Assembly (NCBI RefSeq): GCF_011290685.1
Contig: NZ_JAANYN010000008.1
Location: forward strand, 236,107-300,106
Direction of reading: 5' to 3'
Length of the DNA stretch: 64,000 bases
Origin: Cyclobacterium plantarum
GTDB taxonomy: Bacteria > Bacteroidota > Bacteroidia > Cytophagales > Cyclobacteriaceae
Of this stretch, positions 20,701-29,456 are shown piece after piece. The first letter of the stretch is position 1, and each line of letters begins with the position of its first letter. The notes under the pieces were generated by a model. That model was not told the origin of the DNA. It saw only the letters and a list, made by a program, of their open reading frames with translations, and searched no databases. The position numbers and the translations under genes are program-made.

Positions 20701-23125
20701 CAGGTGGGGTAAGGTTAATGACCGGCTCCCAGGAAATTTGGGGTACGGTAAAAGCACGCACATTTTCACCTGCACTGACCACATCAAGACCTTGCACCTG
20801 TAGGGAGAAAAAACTGTAAAAAATTTCACCGGTAGCAGGATCCCTTTCGGTATCCACCTGAAATTCCCGGCGGTTTAGCAAGTCAAAGCTAATGCCGAAA
20901 AGGTCTGCATTGGTACTAACATCCAATAGGGCAAATACATCCCTCCTATACCTGCTGGATTCTTTATCCCATTGACTGCCGTAATCCGGAATTCGAATGG
21001 GTGCAGCACTGCTTGTGCTGCTGGCCAACCTTGTATTGTCATTAGATCCAATTACATTGGATTGTTCCAGGTTGCCGGAAAAACGCATGGCGGAAAGCCT
21101 GCCTCCCGGATTTTCAAGATCCGAAAAGTTTGACCCTACAAAAGCTGACTCTCCGGGAATCGATGAAAAATTGCCAGGTCCTGGTGTTGCGGGATTGGTC
21201 CCGGGTTCTTCTTCTGGCTGATCCAGAGATATCCCACCAAAAAGCTGCTCAAGAGGCGAAAAATGGAACGACACTGTAACCTGATCCCCGGCATCCCCGG
21301 CAGACAAGGCCGTTCTTCCAATCAGCCAGCCTTGTAAGGTAGCTCCTGCCCCACCGGGTTGATTTTCACCTTCCCTGAACTGCCTCCTGACCAAACCCAG
21401 ATTGGCGGCATAGGGATCCGGTAGCGTAGGAATATAGGCCAAAAGTCCAAAAGACAAGAACAAAAACCCTTCGCTGACCTTGGAAAAATTTTCATCCAGC
21501 TCCCCAAAGAGCAAGCAGCCATTTGGTTGGGTGACTTTAAATAAAGCATTGCTCATCGCCAGAGCCATCTGCTCCGGTATATAGGGATCCTGATTTTCAA
21601 TTTCGGCAGTATCCGCAATCAAGTTGTCGTCAAAAAGATACACCAAACGGTTTTCAGGGGTAGCAGATAGTATGAGCAGGGAATGCCTGGATTGTAGCAA
21701 TGGTGAGGTACCATCCACTTTGACCGGACGGTCCACCTGAAAATCCGTATTACAAAATCGTATCAATAGCTCATTTCCATTGGCATGACTGAGGTAAATC
21801 AAAGGACCGGATTGTGGAAACGTAAGCTGAACTTTTGAAGGCACCAACTGGTCTTCCGTTTTCCATAATTCCAGTTCCTGGCTCGCATGCGCATTAGAAA
21901 CGCTAAAATCCACCAAAAGCAATTGTCCCGGACCCGCCAACAGGTGGGTCTGCGAAAGATTAAAACCACTACCCTGCAGGCCTGCCCAGGAATTGACCAG
22001 GCCTGGTCCGGTACGAACATAAAGTTGGCCGGTTCCTTCGGGAAAAGTTGGTTGCAACAAGTCCAGTTGGGTAATAGGAAGGAGCCAGCCAGTATTTTCT
22101 ATAAGGGCTTTGTTACTTAAAAAATTAAAATCTGACTCATTTTGCTGCAAATTCAATGCTTTGGCTGATCCTTGAAAGGGTATCAGTATCCGCTTCAACA
22201 GGGGATGATAGCTCAGCGATTGATTTTTCTGCCAGCTAAAACCAATTTTTTGTCCCATCAGGTCCCAACTTGCTCTTCCTATTGCAGAAATGGACGCCGT
22301 ATTCCCTGAAATATTGAAATCCAGGGTAGCTGGAAGGTTGAGCACCATAGAGGCAGCGGCCTTGCTATAGGGACTTTTTTTGTTAATATCCTTGACTTCC
22401 TGTTGTTCAAGTTTTAGCTCCACCTCGATTTTGGCATTTGCCGGAAGCGTTATCTTCTTATTGACCGTTTTGGTCGGATGGCTCATTTTTATCAGTCCCG
22501 ATTTGATACTCAGTCCAGTAAAAGCTCCTTCTGGCGCATTCGGTGAAAATAGACGGGCATTGATCCAGACGCCTCCTTGTCCCAGATTGTATTGGTGGAG
22601 TTTTCGTGTAGCTTCCCTTGCTTTAATGGGGGCTTTTCCACTGGATTTTCTTTCCTGGAAAAGCAATACCGGTGAAGTAATCCCTTGTTTGTATAAGGCG
22701 GTAAATGCACCAATGGGCAAAAAATCAAACCAAAATTGCCTGCCATCTTTGTTTTTAAAAGGGCCTACAGTCTCATCAACCTTTGATCCTGCAGACCAGT
22801 CAGATACAGATTGGGAAATCAGTGGATCCCTAAGGGCTACTTCTCTTCGGAAAACCTTAAATTGGGTGTCTGGATTTTTCTTTTTTCTGGCTTCTTCAAT
22901 TTTCTGAATGGCTTTCTTTTGAGAATCGCTGATGGTATCGGACTGGAATAAATCAGATTTCTCGAATGAGAATGGATTGGGGCGGTTCGGTTCAGTCCCG
23001 GATTCCAAATTTGTCCTTGTCAAAAGTGATGTTAGCTCTAAGGATGCTTTTTTCTCTACCGAAGTTTTTAGGCTTAGATGACCTATGAGTCCGGTTATTG
23101 CGGATTTTGGATTTCGTTTTTTCAT
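17729..23125 (-). CDS. Giant protein of unknown function (1798 aa), Gly/beta-rich C-terminus
   Basis: A 1798-residue protein, unrecognised. The N-terminal 120 residues are charged and helical (KKAIQKIEEARKKKNPD). The middle is beta-rich with acidic linkers and a Pro/Gly linker (EEEPGTNPATPGPG). The last 200 residues are regular short strands rich in Gly, Ala, Val and Ile (KIGAYFNAALKVTT, KFGFGAQIVVGLPVAG, SAFLLFEGHAEILGG, VSITIRIEAKGTY), ending FTESWQEQRRIA, a pattern like an amphipathic beta sheet or barrel. No signal peptide is seen. An ATG at 23227 would add 34 residues without protein-like character, so the start at MKKRNPKS (23125) is chosen. It lies 121 bp after the LuxR-type gene and 12 bp before the 1437-aa gene, all on the minus strand. 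Confidence 0.85.
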   Translation of the reverse strand: MKKRNPKSAITGLIGHLSLKTSVEKKASLELTSLLTRTNLESGTEPNRPNPFSFEKSDLFQSDTISDSQKKAIQKIEEARKKKNPDTQFKVFRREVALRDPLISQSVSDWSAGSKVDETVGPFKNKDGRQFWFDFLPIGAFTALYKQGITSPVLLFQERKSSGKAPIKAREATRKLHQYNLGQGGVWINARLFSPNAPEGAFTGLSIKSGLIKMSHPTKTVNKKITLPANAKIEVELKLEQQEVKDINKKSPYSKAAASMVLNLPATLDFNISGNTASISAIGRASWDLMGQKIGFSWQKNQSLSYHPLLKRILIPFQGSAKALNLQQNESDFNFLSNKALIENTGWLLPITQLDLLQPTFPEGTGQLYVRTGPGLVNSWAGLQGSGFNLSQTHLLAGPGQLLLVDFSVSNAHASQELELWKTEDQLVPSKVQLTFPQSGPLIYLSHANGNELLIRFCNTDFQVDRPVKVDGTSPLLQSRHSLLILSATPENRLVYLFDDNLIADTAEIENQDPYIPEQMALAMSNALFKVTQPNGCLLFGELDENFSKVSEGFLFLSFGLLAYIPTLPDPYAANLGLVRRQFREGENQPGGAGATLQGWLIGRTALSAGDAGDQVTVSFHFSPLEQLFGGISLDQPEEEPGTNPATPGPGNFSSIPGESAFVGSNFSDLENPGGRLSAMRFSGNLEQSNVIGSNDNTRLASSTSSAAPIRIPDYGSQWDKESSRYRRDVFALLDVSTNADLFGISFDLLNRREFQVDTERDPATGEIFYSFFSLQVQGLDVVSAGENVRAFTVPQISWEPVINLTPPVPPPDDPISGDPAAGFNYYPNDGGPTRIANNSEDKVVLAPLPLTDFLLEKRKNEENFKAFSFFTLPFGMKAAALLTENYRYNNVNREGGNLSGPKFNFQDQLQSGLQLRMDAGTPLREGDSQMFMGTTVQVNNILDFLGNETGKSTLGGSVTEIFNREFFYDSNYPFELYKQRGVPVTRMDLSGYGANMYSNWLNTKAAVAETSQAKFDVMMGRCSHEIIQVKSILYPWAIKVVRTITLFRVSSGYVYRFDSGWRAESDGKFDFRYYVYEDNPAFPGGPPENPEPQLIGVEKSAEFPIHPGLIKGLFNVSNIIETNEVAPFNENVLFEESVDQEGKEVNIPQNFDISLQPVYFDADVEIEGVTAGMETKPTAEGEKAVVPSSRILGFVQLGPKGFPLNNTALKLLVQRQGTIGGSIDCEVEVVGSSQKMRFSHFDFNNSFGENGSDPVFCLAGRGNVLLPKDGSWSMVKHERANGEVSPVPPNFGIPVIRPGKVIKDGEGTKIDLPVGTVLTRIAEPLELFRQPVNGTVNYGFLQSTDTQKALLLTPSFQNGVKKLLSKTPPLFVDAFRIVNTKGIFPNIGAGDNFSAQTLGEAILMKKNGSFPFDLNALKDLGQDVFELMDVQDTLDGIKEQGLQLLHNPEEMFDLPTEFELIDVGEGNFRIYIEYDKKDKNGNVEEPGSLDFDINSVTESWKSKMNNIGLVIDLAGIKRLMTIRGNWDSENGKEATYPKPDLEFAPALDPLVDLLEILQSLQEGDYGAAVQNGLQLAMSNKAGSWEYKFEASKEIPVIRFPIPDAVYNDPNTPFKLEAGLKIGAYFNAALKVTTDANELLPSAGGVLGFYGRLSVMCVSISAATIYAIGQADVDIAADTKLGPSLRMKFGFGAQIVVGLPVAGNVSVLFVVGAEIFIAEGIVKVSAFLLFEGHAEILGGIVSITIRIEAKGTYARKELGGGDTRTDLQCQVTFGLDISIAFIINISFTESWQEQRRIA

Positions 23126-23246
23126 GTAGATGGTTTGCTGGCTTGAAAAATTGTATCCAGTAACCACCTGAAAACAAAACAGTTGATTACTAAATATAAA
23201 TTTATATAAATCTGAAAAAAGGCACAATCCCCATTTATGGGGATAT

Positions 23247-23927
23247 TTATATCATATCGGATTTGGAGGCCTCTTTGATCAACTGGGCTGTATTCTTGAC
23301 AGCAAACTTTTCAATCAGGTGTTTGCGGTGAGAAATGGCCGTATGGATACTGATATAAAGTTTGTCGGCAATTTGTTTTGATGAAAAACCTTCCCCAATC
23401 AAATGAAGCACCTCCCTTTCCCTATTGGAAATTTCGATGTTTCTATTCTGACTCCAGAGCTGAAACCCTGAAAAAACCTTTTCAATACGTTCTTTATGAG
23501 TGATATTATATAAATAACTGATTATCAAATCATTATTTGATTTAATCAGAAGTGAAACCTGATGTTGAATCAGGTACCATTTTTGAAAAATATCCTGAAT
23601 ATGATAGGTGTAAGAATTTCTTGGCGGGATATGATTCAAGCAGTCAGGATTGGAAATCAGCGATTCAATTAGCTGACGGATACCTGACAATTCCATAGGT
23701 TTTATTTTCTGGAACCAAAACTCCCAGCCCCCCTTTTCCATTACCTCGGAACTGTAGCCCAGGATATTTTTGAATGAATCATTGTGGAATAAAAATTTCT
23801 TTTTCCCTAAATCAAAAACGCTTACCATCAGGTATTTTCCTTCCGAAGAGCAGTCGGTCAAGGCATGAATTTCTTCATTGGACAAAATCCCCGAAAAAGA
23901 TGGTATGATTCCATTTTTTGATGACAT
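23247..23927 (-). CDS. PAS-like domain LuxR-type transcriptional regulator
   Basis: A 226-residue regulator. Residues about 30-140 look like a PAS-type sensor (VSVFDLGKKKFLFHNDSFKNILGYS, then a five-stranded pattern). Residues about 160-222 form a LuxR/GerE helix-turn-helix with the conserved REREVLHLIGEGFSSKQIADKL and SIHTAISHRKHLIEKF blocks. No receiver domain is present, so it is not a classical response regulator. This architecture is common in Bacteroidota. It is the first gene of the block with the two giant genes, and an inverted repeat (AGCTATA / TATAGCT) sits 17 bp upstream. Control of the downstream genes is inferred from position. Confidence 0.88.
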   Translation of the reverse strand: MSSKNGIIPSFSGILSNEEIHALTDCSSEGKYLMVSVFDLGKKKFLFHNDSFKNILGYSSEVMEKGGWEFWFQKIKPMELSGIRQLIESLISNPDCLNHIPPRNSYTYHIQDIFQKWYLIQHQVSLLIKSNNDLIISYLYNITHKERIEKVFSGFQLWSQNRNIEISNREREVLHLIGEGFSSKQIADKLYISIHTAISHRKHLIEKFAVKNTAQLIKEASKSDMI

Positions 23928-23943
23928 CCTTGAAAAATTAAAA

Positions 23944-23978
23944 AGCTATAAACCAAATACTTACTTTGAAATATAGCT
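23944..23978. promoter_or_regulatory. Inverted repeat upstream of the LuxR-type gene
   Basis: AGCTATA at 23944-23950 and TATAGCT at 23972-23978, a perfect 7-bp inverted repeat with a 21-bp spacer. It ends 17 bp before the regulator's ATG. It could be an operator for autoregulation or a chance A/T-rich match. The rest of 23928-24265 shows no gene; the region is very A/T-rich and separates divergent transcription units. Confidence 0.3.
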
Positions 23979-24265
23979 ATAAATATTGAAATTAAGCTAA
24001 TCTATATCCTATTTTCTTGTAATTTTTCCTGGGGACCTTTCTTTACCCGTCATAATCTCCTATTTGTTGAACTAAACAAAATTAAGTCTTGTACATTTTG
24101 GAATAATCCGTACATTTAATATAAACAAGTATATCAAAACCTTTCATGTATTAAAATTATCCATTTGGATTAAAAACAAAGGTATTTCTATTCACCATAT
24201 GATTAGATCATCATATATAGGAATATCCTGCGCATTTTAGAAAATAACTTAAAACAATTTATTTG

Positions 24266-24493
24266 ATGTGGGACGATGAAAATAAAGAATTCCAGGTAGT
24301 GGTAAACCATGAAGAACAATACAGCATCTGGCCCTCGGACAGGGAATTGCCTCTGGGCTGGAATGCGGTTGGGAAAAAAGGAAACAAACAGGAATGTCTG
24401 GATTATATCGAGGAAGTCTGGACCGATATGCGGCCCCTTTCATTGAGGAAAAAAATGGAAGAAAAGGAAAAAAAGCAGCAAGAGGGAGATTAA
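24266..24493 (+). CDS. MbtH-like protein, orphan
   Basis: A 75-residue protein of the MbtH family, which normally binds and activates adenylation domains of nonribosomal peptide synthetases. The family hallmarks are present in order: [20 protein letters not shown], and [17 protein letters not shown] with the conserved Trp residues and the DxRP motif. A Lys/Glu-rich tail (about residues 58-75) is longer than usual. No NRPS gene lies in the window, so its partner must be elsewhere or it has another role. The ATG at 24266 is chosen; an in-frame TTG directly precedes it. The PL8-like lyase starts 63 bp downstream. Confidence 0.85.
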   Translation: MWDDENKEFQVVVNHEEQYSIWPSDRELPLGWNAVGKKGNKQECLDYIEEVWTDMRPLSLRKKMEEKEKKQQEGD

Positions 24494-24556
24494 GGAGGTA
24501 TGTTGGTCCTTTATTCTTAATCCATATTTAACCAAATTACCCAAAATAATTACACT

Positions 24557-26734
24557 ATGCAAGGGACAGGCTCCAGGAGGTTATGGTTGCCGATAATGAT
24601 TTTATTTTTTCTGCAATCATTCAACTGCCTTTCCAATGAATTGGATACCATCCGTAAAAGGGTGGTGGCTGTATTATTACAAACCGAGATCAATAAGGCT
24701 GAGGTAAACGGAATACTCAATCAGATGGATTCGAAAGGCGCTTTTACTCCTATCAATTATGAGGATTTAAGCAGAACAGCAGGATTCCCACACAGGCGAC
24801 ATACTTCAAATCTGGTGTACCTGGCAACAGCCTTTACAAAAAAAACTTCCCCTTATTATCATGATCCGGCCTTAAAAGAAAAGATCAATTTATCCTTGAA
24901 ATATTGGGTAGACCACGATTTTGTAGGTGATAACTGGCACAACAACCAAATCACAACCCCCACAAACCTGGTGAATCTTATGCTTCTTATGGGAGAAGAA
25001 TTACCGGATGATTTGGTAGAAAAAGCACAGCCCATCATTGGCAGGGCCCACATGGAAGCGTCTGGAGCAAGACCCAGTGGAGACCGGATAGTTATAGCAG
25101 GCATATTGGCAAAAAACATGTTATTCATGGAAAACAAAGAGGCTTTTGACGATGTCATTGCCATCATTGCCAATGAGATAAAATTCAGCACCGGAGAAAG
25201 GGGCATTCAACACGATTACAGCTTCCACCACCGGGTAGACCGGGTAAACAACACCACTTCCTACGGATATGGGAAATATGCCAATGCTTTCGGTGAATGG
25301 GCAGATTATGTAGCAGGAACCTCATATGCTTTCGATAAGGACAGGATCAACCAGCTGGTAGATTACTATCTTGATGGGGTGTACAAACAGCTAGTATATG
25401 GTATCTATGAGGATATCAGTGTAAAAAACAGGTCCATTTCCAACAAATCTGAATTTCAGCCCAGGGGAACCTTGGAAATTGAACGCCTGTTACGTAGTAC
25501 TGATTACAGGCAAGAAGAGCTGGAAAAGGTACTTAGCTTGCGCAAGGGAGAAAGCTCCCCTTCCCTGTCATTTGCCAAATTTTTCTGGCAAACGGAGCAT
25601 TTTGTACTGCAAAGACCGGATTTTTATACCACTGTGCGCATGTTTTCTACCCGAAACCGCAATATGGAAAAACCTTATAATGGTCCGGGAAAAACCACTC
25701 ACCACCGGGCTGATGGCACCAATTACCTGCTACTGAAAGGCAATGAATATCAGGATATCTGGCCGGTATACGACTGGCAAAAAATTTCTGGTACCACCAT
25801 CCTGCAAAAACCTGAGTTACATGGACCCGAGGATATCCAAATGGATGGTTTAACCGACTTTGTAGGTGCAGCCGAAGACGGTTATTTTGGAGCCGTTGGT
25901 TTTGATTTTATCAGTCCTCACGACAGTACAATGGCGAAAAAGGCTTGGTTTTTTTTCGACAGGATGTACGTTTGCCTGGGAGCAGGAATTACTTCAGAAA
26001 AACCATATCCCGTGGCCAGCACCATAGATCAGGTATTGCTCCGGGCTCCTATCCGTGTAAAGGAACAGGGAACAACGGAGCGACAACTTCCGGAAGGTGA
26101 GCACCTTCTGGAAGGTCTCGAATGGTTGTATCACGATGGTGTAGGATATTGGTTTCCCCAGGATGCAGCCCTGACTGTCAGGAACCAGGTAGAAAGTGGT
26201 GCCTGGGCGGATATTACAGATCAAAAAAATGTTTCCACCAAAATAATCAGGAAAAAAGTCCTGACCGCTTATTTTAATCACGGCATTCGACCTCAGAAAG
26301 GAACTTATGCCTATGCCGTTCTTCCAGGGACAACTACCGATGAACTGGCTTCCATGGCTCAATCTGGCCTTCGCGTTTTATCCAATGACATGCGGATACA
26401 GGCGGTTCATCACCCCGGCCTGGAACAAACCCAGGCTGTATTTTACCAGAAAGGTACGCTGTCCTTGGCTGATGGCAGTTCGGTTGTGGTAGATCATCCT
26501 GGAATTGTCCTGATCAAAAAGAACCAGGAATCCATTCAATCCCTGACAGTTGCCGACCCGACCCGGAGAAGGGAGCAGTTCTTGATAAACCTTCCTGGAA
26601 GGTACAAAAATACCACCGGAGAATTCAGTACAAAATATAACAGAAGTGCCAATACCACTCAAATCTTGATCGACTTGCCCCAGGGCGTGTATGCGGGCAA
26701 GTCCGTTTCCCTGGATTTGTGGCAACGCAAATGA
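24557..26734 (+). CDS. Secreted polysaccharide lyase, family 8-like
   Basis: A 725-residue protein with a signal peptide (hydrophobic about residues 9-24). An alpha/alpha toroid half (about 30-350) is followed by a beta-sandwich half. It resembles PL8 lyases (chondroitin AC, hyaluronate, xanthan lyases). NWHNNQITTP (residues about 126-135) carries the candidate substrate-neutralising Asn, and the HDYSFHHR...TTSYGYGKYA segment (about 219-242) carries the candidate catalytic His and Tyr. PL8 enzymes cut uronate-containing glycans by beta-elimination, leaving unsaturated uronates. The sulfatase 50 bp downstream suggests a sulfated substrate, and the KDG/KDPG genes at 44-46 kb could take up the product. 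Substrate is not determined. Confidence 0.82.
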   Translation: MQGTGSRRLWLPIMILFFLQSFNCLSNELDTIRKRVVAVLLQTEINKAEVNGILNQMDSKGAFTPINYEDLSRTAGFPHRRHTSNLVYLATAFTKKTSPYYHDPALKEKINLSLKYWVDHDFVGDNWHNNQITTPTNLVNLMLLMGEELPDDLVEKAQPIIGRAHMEASGARPSGDRIVIAGILAKNMLFMENKEAFDDVIAIIANEIKFSTGERGIQHDYSFHHRVDRVNNTTSYGYGKYANAFGEWADYVAGTSYAFDKDRINQLVDYYLDGVYKQLVYGIYEDISVKNRSISNKSEFQPRGTLEIERLLRSTDYRQEELEKVLSLRKGESSPSLSFAKFFWQTEHFVLQRPDFYTTVRMFSTRNRNMEKPYNGPGKTTHHRADGTNYLLLKGNEYQDIWPVYDWQKISGTTILQKPELHGPEDIQMDGLTDFVGAAEDGYFGAVGFDFISPHDSTMAKKAWFFFDRMYVCLGAGITSEKPYPVASTIDQVLLRAPIRVKEQGTTERQLPEGEHLLEGLEWLYHDGVGYWFPQDAALTVRNQVESGAWADITDQKNVSTKIIRKKVLTAYFNHGIRPQKGTYAYAVLPGTTTDELASMAQSGLRVLSNDMRIQAVHHPGLEQTQAVFYQKGTLSLADGSSVVVDHPGIVLIKKNQESIQSLTVADPTRRREQFLINLPGRYKNTTGEFSTKYNRSANTTQILIDLPQGVYAGKSVSLDLWQRK

Positions 26735-26784
26735 CTACATATTGAAAATACAAAGGCCTTAAGTTAATACTACATCAATCAAAT

Positions 26785-28128
26785 ATGGATAGTTATAATC
26801 AAAAGCTCTTTCCTGTGAAATTATCCCTACGATTAAAGATGGCCATTACCCTCCTAATGGGCATTTCCATTGTTATCCCCTCTCAAAGCCAGCAAGCTCC
26901 CAATATCATATTGATCATGGCAGATGACCTGGGATATGAAGTGTTGCCCGCATATGGCAACACCTTTCACCGTACCCCTGCCCTCGACCGTATGGCTGCA
27001 GCGGGTATGGTCTTCGAAAATGCCCATGCCACTCCCCTATGCACCCCATCCAGGGTACAACTGATGACAGGGAAGTACAATTTCAGAAACTACATTGGTT
27101 TCGGACTGCTTGATCCTACTGAAAAAACGATGGCCCACTGGCTAAAAGAACAGGGTTACGCTACCTGCGTGGTGGGCAAATGGCAGCTTTACGGAAATGC
27201 CCGACAGCGGGAACTGGCCGGGGGAAAAGTGGGTAGCCTGCCGGAGGAAGCCGGGTTCGATGCCTATCGGCTGTGGCAGGTAAGCGATCTCGGTTCCCGG
27301 TATAAGGATCCCCTACTGGAAACCAAAGGTAGTGGCGTGGAAAAGTTTGACGGTAAATATGGGCCGGACCTCTTTACGGCATATTTGGAAGACTTTGTGG
27401 AAGCGCAGGCCGGTCAACCCTTTTTTGCCTATTACCCCATGGCCTTGACCCATGATCCCTTTGAACCCTATCCAGGTTCCCCCGATTTTGCCTCCTATTA
27501 CCCTGAGAACCGCATCAATGATCCAAAGTATTTTCCAGGTATGGTCAGCCATATGGATAAATTGGTTGGCCGGATCATTGACAAAGTGGAAGATTTAGGC
27601 CTGGCAGAAAACACGCTGATCTTATTTGTTGGTGATAATGGAACGGACCGGGATGTAGTCACCCCGTTTAAAGGGCAGGACTTACGTGGCAATAAAGGAT
27701 ATACCAATGATCTGGGAACCCACGTTCCCCTTCTTGCTTACTGGCCGGGGACAATTAAAGCAGGAATCCGGAACGCCAACCTGATCGATTTGACGGATTT
27801 TTTACCAACCCTGCTGCAAGTGTCCGGAAAAGATCCGGCAGATTTGCCAGACCCGATCGATGGCGTCAGCTTTTATCCCCAATTGAAAGATTCCGATTAT
27901 TCCGGACAAGTGCGGGAATGGGTATATTGCCATTATGCGCCCAATTGGGGAAATTTCACTCCCCGGACTTTTGTTTACAATACCCATTGGAAATATTATG
28001 CCAATGGTGAAATTTTCAACCTTAGCGAGGATCCTTTGGAAACCAGACCGCTGATTTTTAGAGAATTGAATAAAACAGGCAAGAAGGCAGTTCGAAAATT
28101 TCGTAGGGTGATAAAAGAAATGAAGTAA
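26785..28128 (+). CDS. Secreted sulfatase (formylglycine-dependent, S1 type)
   Basis: A 447-residue arylsulfatase-type enzyme of usual length. A signal peptide covers about residues 18-36 (ending SQSQQ). The metal-binding ADDLGYE block is at about 46-52. The CTPSR sulfatase signature has Cys86 as the residue converted to formylglycine, followed by LMTGK. Downstream are the expected GKWQLYG, ALTHDPFEPYPGS and VGDNGTDRDV blocks. It would remove sulfate esters from glycans in the periplasm or outside. It lies 50 bp after the PL8-like gene, a likely operon. Activity needs an anaerobic or FGE-type maturase, not seen in this window. The stop directly abuts a P-type ATPase remnant. Confidence 0.92.
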   Translation: MDSYNQKLFPVKLSLRLKMAITLLMGISIVIPSQSQQAPNIILIMADDLGYEVLPAYGNTFHRTPALDRMAAAGMVFENAHATPLCTPSRVQLMTGKYNFRNYIGFGLLDPTEKTMAHWLKEQGYATCVVGKWQLYGNARQRELAGGKVGSLPEEAGFDAYRLWQVSDLGSRYKDPLLETKGSGVEKFDGKYGPDLFTAYLEDFVEAQAGQPFFAYYPMALTHDPFEPYPGSPDFASYYPENRINDPKYFPGMVSHMDKLVGRIIDKVEDLGLAENTLILFVGDNGTDRDVVTPFKGQDLRGNKGYTNDLGTHVPLLAYWPGTIKAGIRNANLIDLTDFLPTLLQVSGKDPADLPDPIDGVSFYPQLKDSDYSGQVREWVYCHYAPNWGNFTPRTFVYNTHWKYYANGEIFNLSEDPLETRPLIFRELNKTGKKAVRKFRRVIKEMK

Positions 28129-28410
28129 TTAAGCAATGTCTTTCTCACGTTAGTAAACAGATCCTTTTATTATTCGGTACTGAAAACGATCAAATACCCC
28201 AATAAACTGGTGCCTTTGGTTTTAGGCATTTCTCTGCTTTTATTGGTAATAATATTGATCGTTCCGTCTATCCAATCGGTTTTTGAATTTGAAAATGTCA
28301 ATATGGAATTGATCGGTGCAACGTTGGCCGTTTCTTTTGTTGGTGTTTTCTGGATTGAATTGTGGAAAGCCTGGCAAAGAAAAAAATTTAAGATTGAAAA
28401 ATGCAAATAA
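28129..28410 (+). pseudogene. C-terminal remnant of a P-type cation-transporting ATPase
   Basis: In the frame opening right after the sulfatase stop, the sequence reads through NVFLTLVNRSFYYSVLK, then YPNKLVPLVLGISLLLL, then VPSIQSVFEFENVNM and a closing FWIELWKAWQRKK. This is the last two membrane helices of Ca2+/cation-type P-type ATPases (NRSF and the IELWK end are family marks). There is no ATG at the beginning, only a GTG at 28210, and the other 800 or so residues are absent, so it is a broken gene fragment. It probably marks a deletion or rearrangement junction. Confidence 0.72.
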
Positions 28411-28806
28411 AAATGGACCAAGCTGCAAGGTTTACCAACCACAAGTAAGATGGTTTGAGGAGATGACAGCAGCAGGATATAAATTGCCTTTGAACAGAGA
28501 ACTGGAATCCGGATAAATGTTAACAAATCATCCCCCAATGGTCTTTCGATATCCAGGAGCCACTTCAGCTTATTATATTGGATACTTCCTTTCTTTCTCA
28601 GCCCAGGACCTCTTGTACACATGAATTTAACGCTTCTAGGTGTCGATTTTTAAATAAATTTTTGAATTTGATACCCAGATAGCGTAGCTTCGGTTTTTAT
28701 CGAGAAAATTGTTACCCAGTAATGAAATTTAATAATAGTCAGCGTATTTTAATGCAACAGATATAATTCACAAAAATTAATAACTAAAACTACATTTTCT
28801 GAACAC
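28411..28806. other. Gene-free spacer with a possible second fragment
   Basis: About 400 bases between the ATPase remnant and the YceI gene. At about 28427-28516 one frame reads QVRWFEEMTAAGYKLPLN before a stop, which looks protein-like and could be another C-terminal fragment, but I cannot identify it. The rest is A/T-rich; no promoter or RNA structure is evident. Confidence 0.3.
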
Positions 28807-29436
28807 ATGAAAAAACTATCCCAAATTGCACTAGGCCTGGCATTGCTTGCTTTCTACTCTTGCAACAATTCCACCAAAGTTGAAGAAACCGAAACACAGG
28901 CAAGCGAAGAAAACTTTAGCCTGGTAAGGGACTCGACAAAAGTAAGTTTCGTGGCTTATAAGACCACGGATAAGGTACCAGTGGGCGGTGAATTTACCAA
29001 TATAAATATCAATAATTTCGGATCCGGGGAAACGGCACTGGAAGCCATGAACGGTACGGAATTCAGCATTCCGGTCAGCAGTTTATTTACCAATGATCCA
29101 ACAGGAACCAGAGATCCCAAAATTTTAGAATTTTTCTTTGGTGCATTGGAAAACACCGAGCTGATATCAGGTGTATTCAAAGTGGATGCCAATCAGCAAT
29201 GCTCCATCGACGTTACCCTAAACGGACAAACAGAAACCATCCCCTTGGAATATTCGGTGGTAGATGATACCAAATTCGTTTTTGATGGGGTAATGGAACT
29301 GGGCAACTGGGATGCCTTGGATGCCGTAGCATCTATCAATAAAGCTTGCGAAGCCCTGCATACAGGATCTGATGGGGTAAGCAAAACCTGGAGCGAAGTT
29401 GCTGTAAAGGCGGTGGTGTTACTGGCTAAAAAATAA
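28807..29436 (+). CDS. YceI-like lipoprotein
   Basis: A 209-residue lipoprotein: signal peptide with the lipobox-like end LLAFYSC at about residue 19, an acidic linker, then a YceI-like beta-barrel domain. It contains VSFVAYKTTDKVPVGGEFTN, the MNGTEFSIPVSSLFTNDPTGTRDPK block and FDGVMELGNWDA. YceI domains form lipid-binding barrels that hold isoprenoid-type ligands, and some are stress-induced. It is monocistronic, with a strong terminator right after the stop. The substrate is not readable from sequence. Confidence 0.88.
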   Translation: MKKLSQIALGLALLAFYSCNNSTKVEETETQASEENFSLVRDSTKVSFVAYKTTDKVPVGGEFTNININNFGSGETALEAMNGTEFSIPVSSLFTNDPTGTRDPKILEFFFGALENTELISGVFKVDANQQCSIDVTLNGQTETIPLEYSVVDDTKFVFDGVMELGNWDALDAVASINKACEALHTGSDGVSKTWSEVAVKAVVLLAKK

Positions 29437-29456
29437 CTAACCAGAATAAAAATCCG

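Noticed and set aside
13403-23125. Giant proteins as contractile injection system or toxin components
   Set aside because: No sheath, spike, baseplate, AAA ATPase or toxin motif is visible in the window; large size alone is not evidence.
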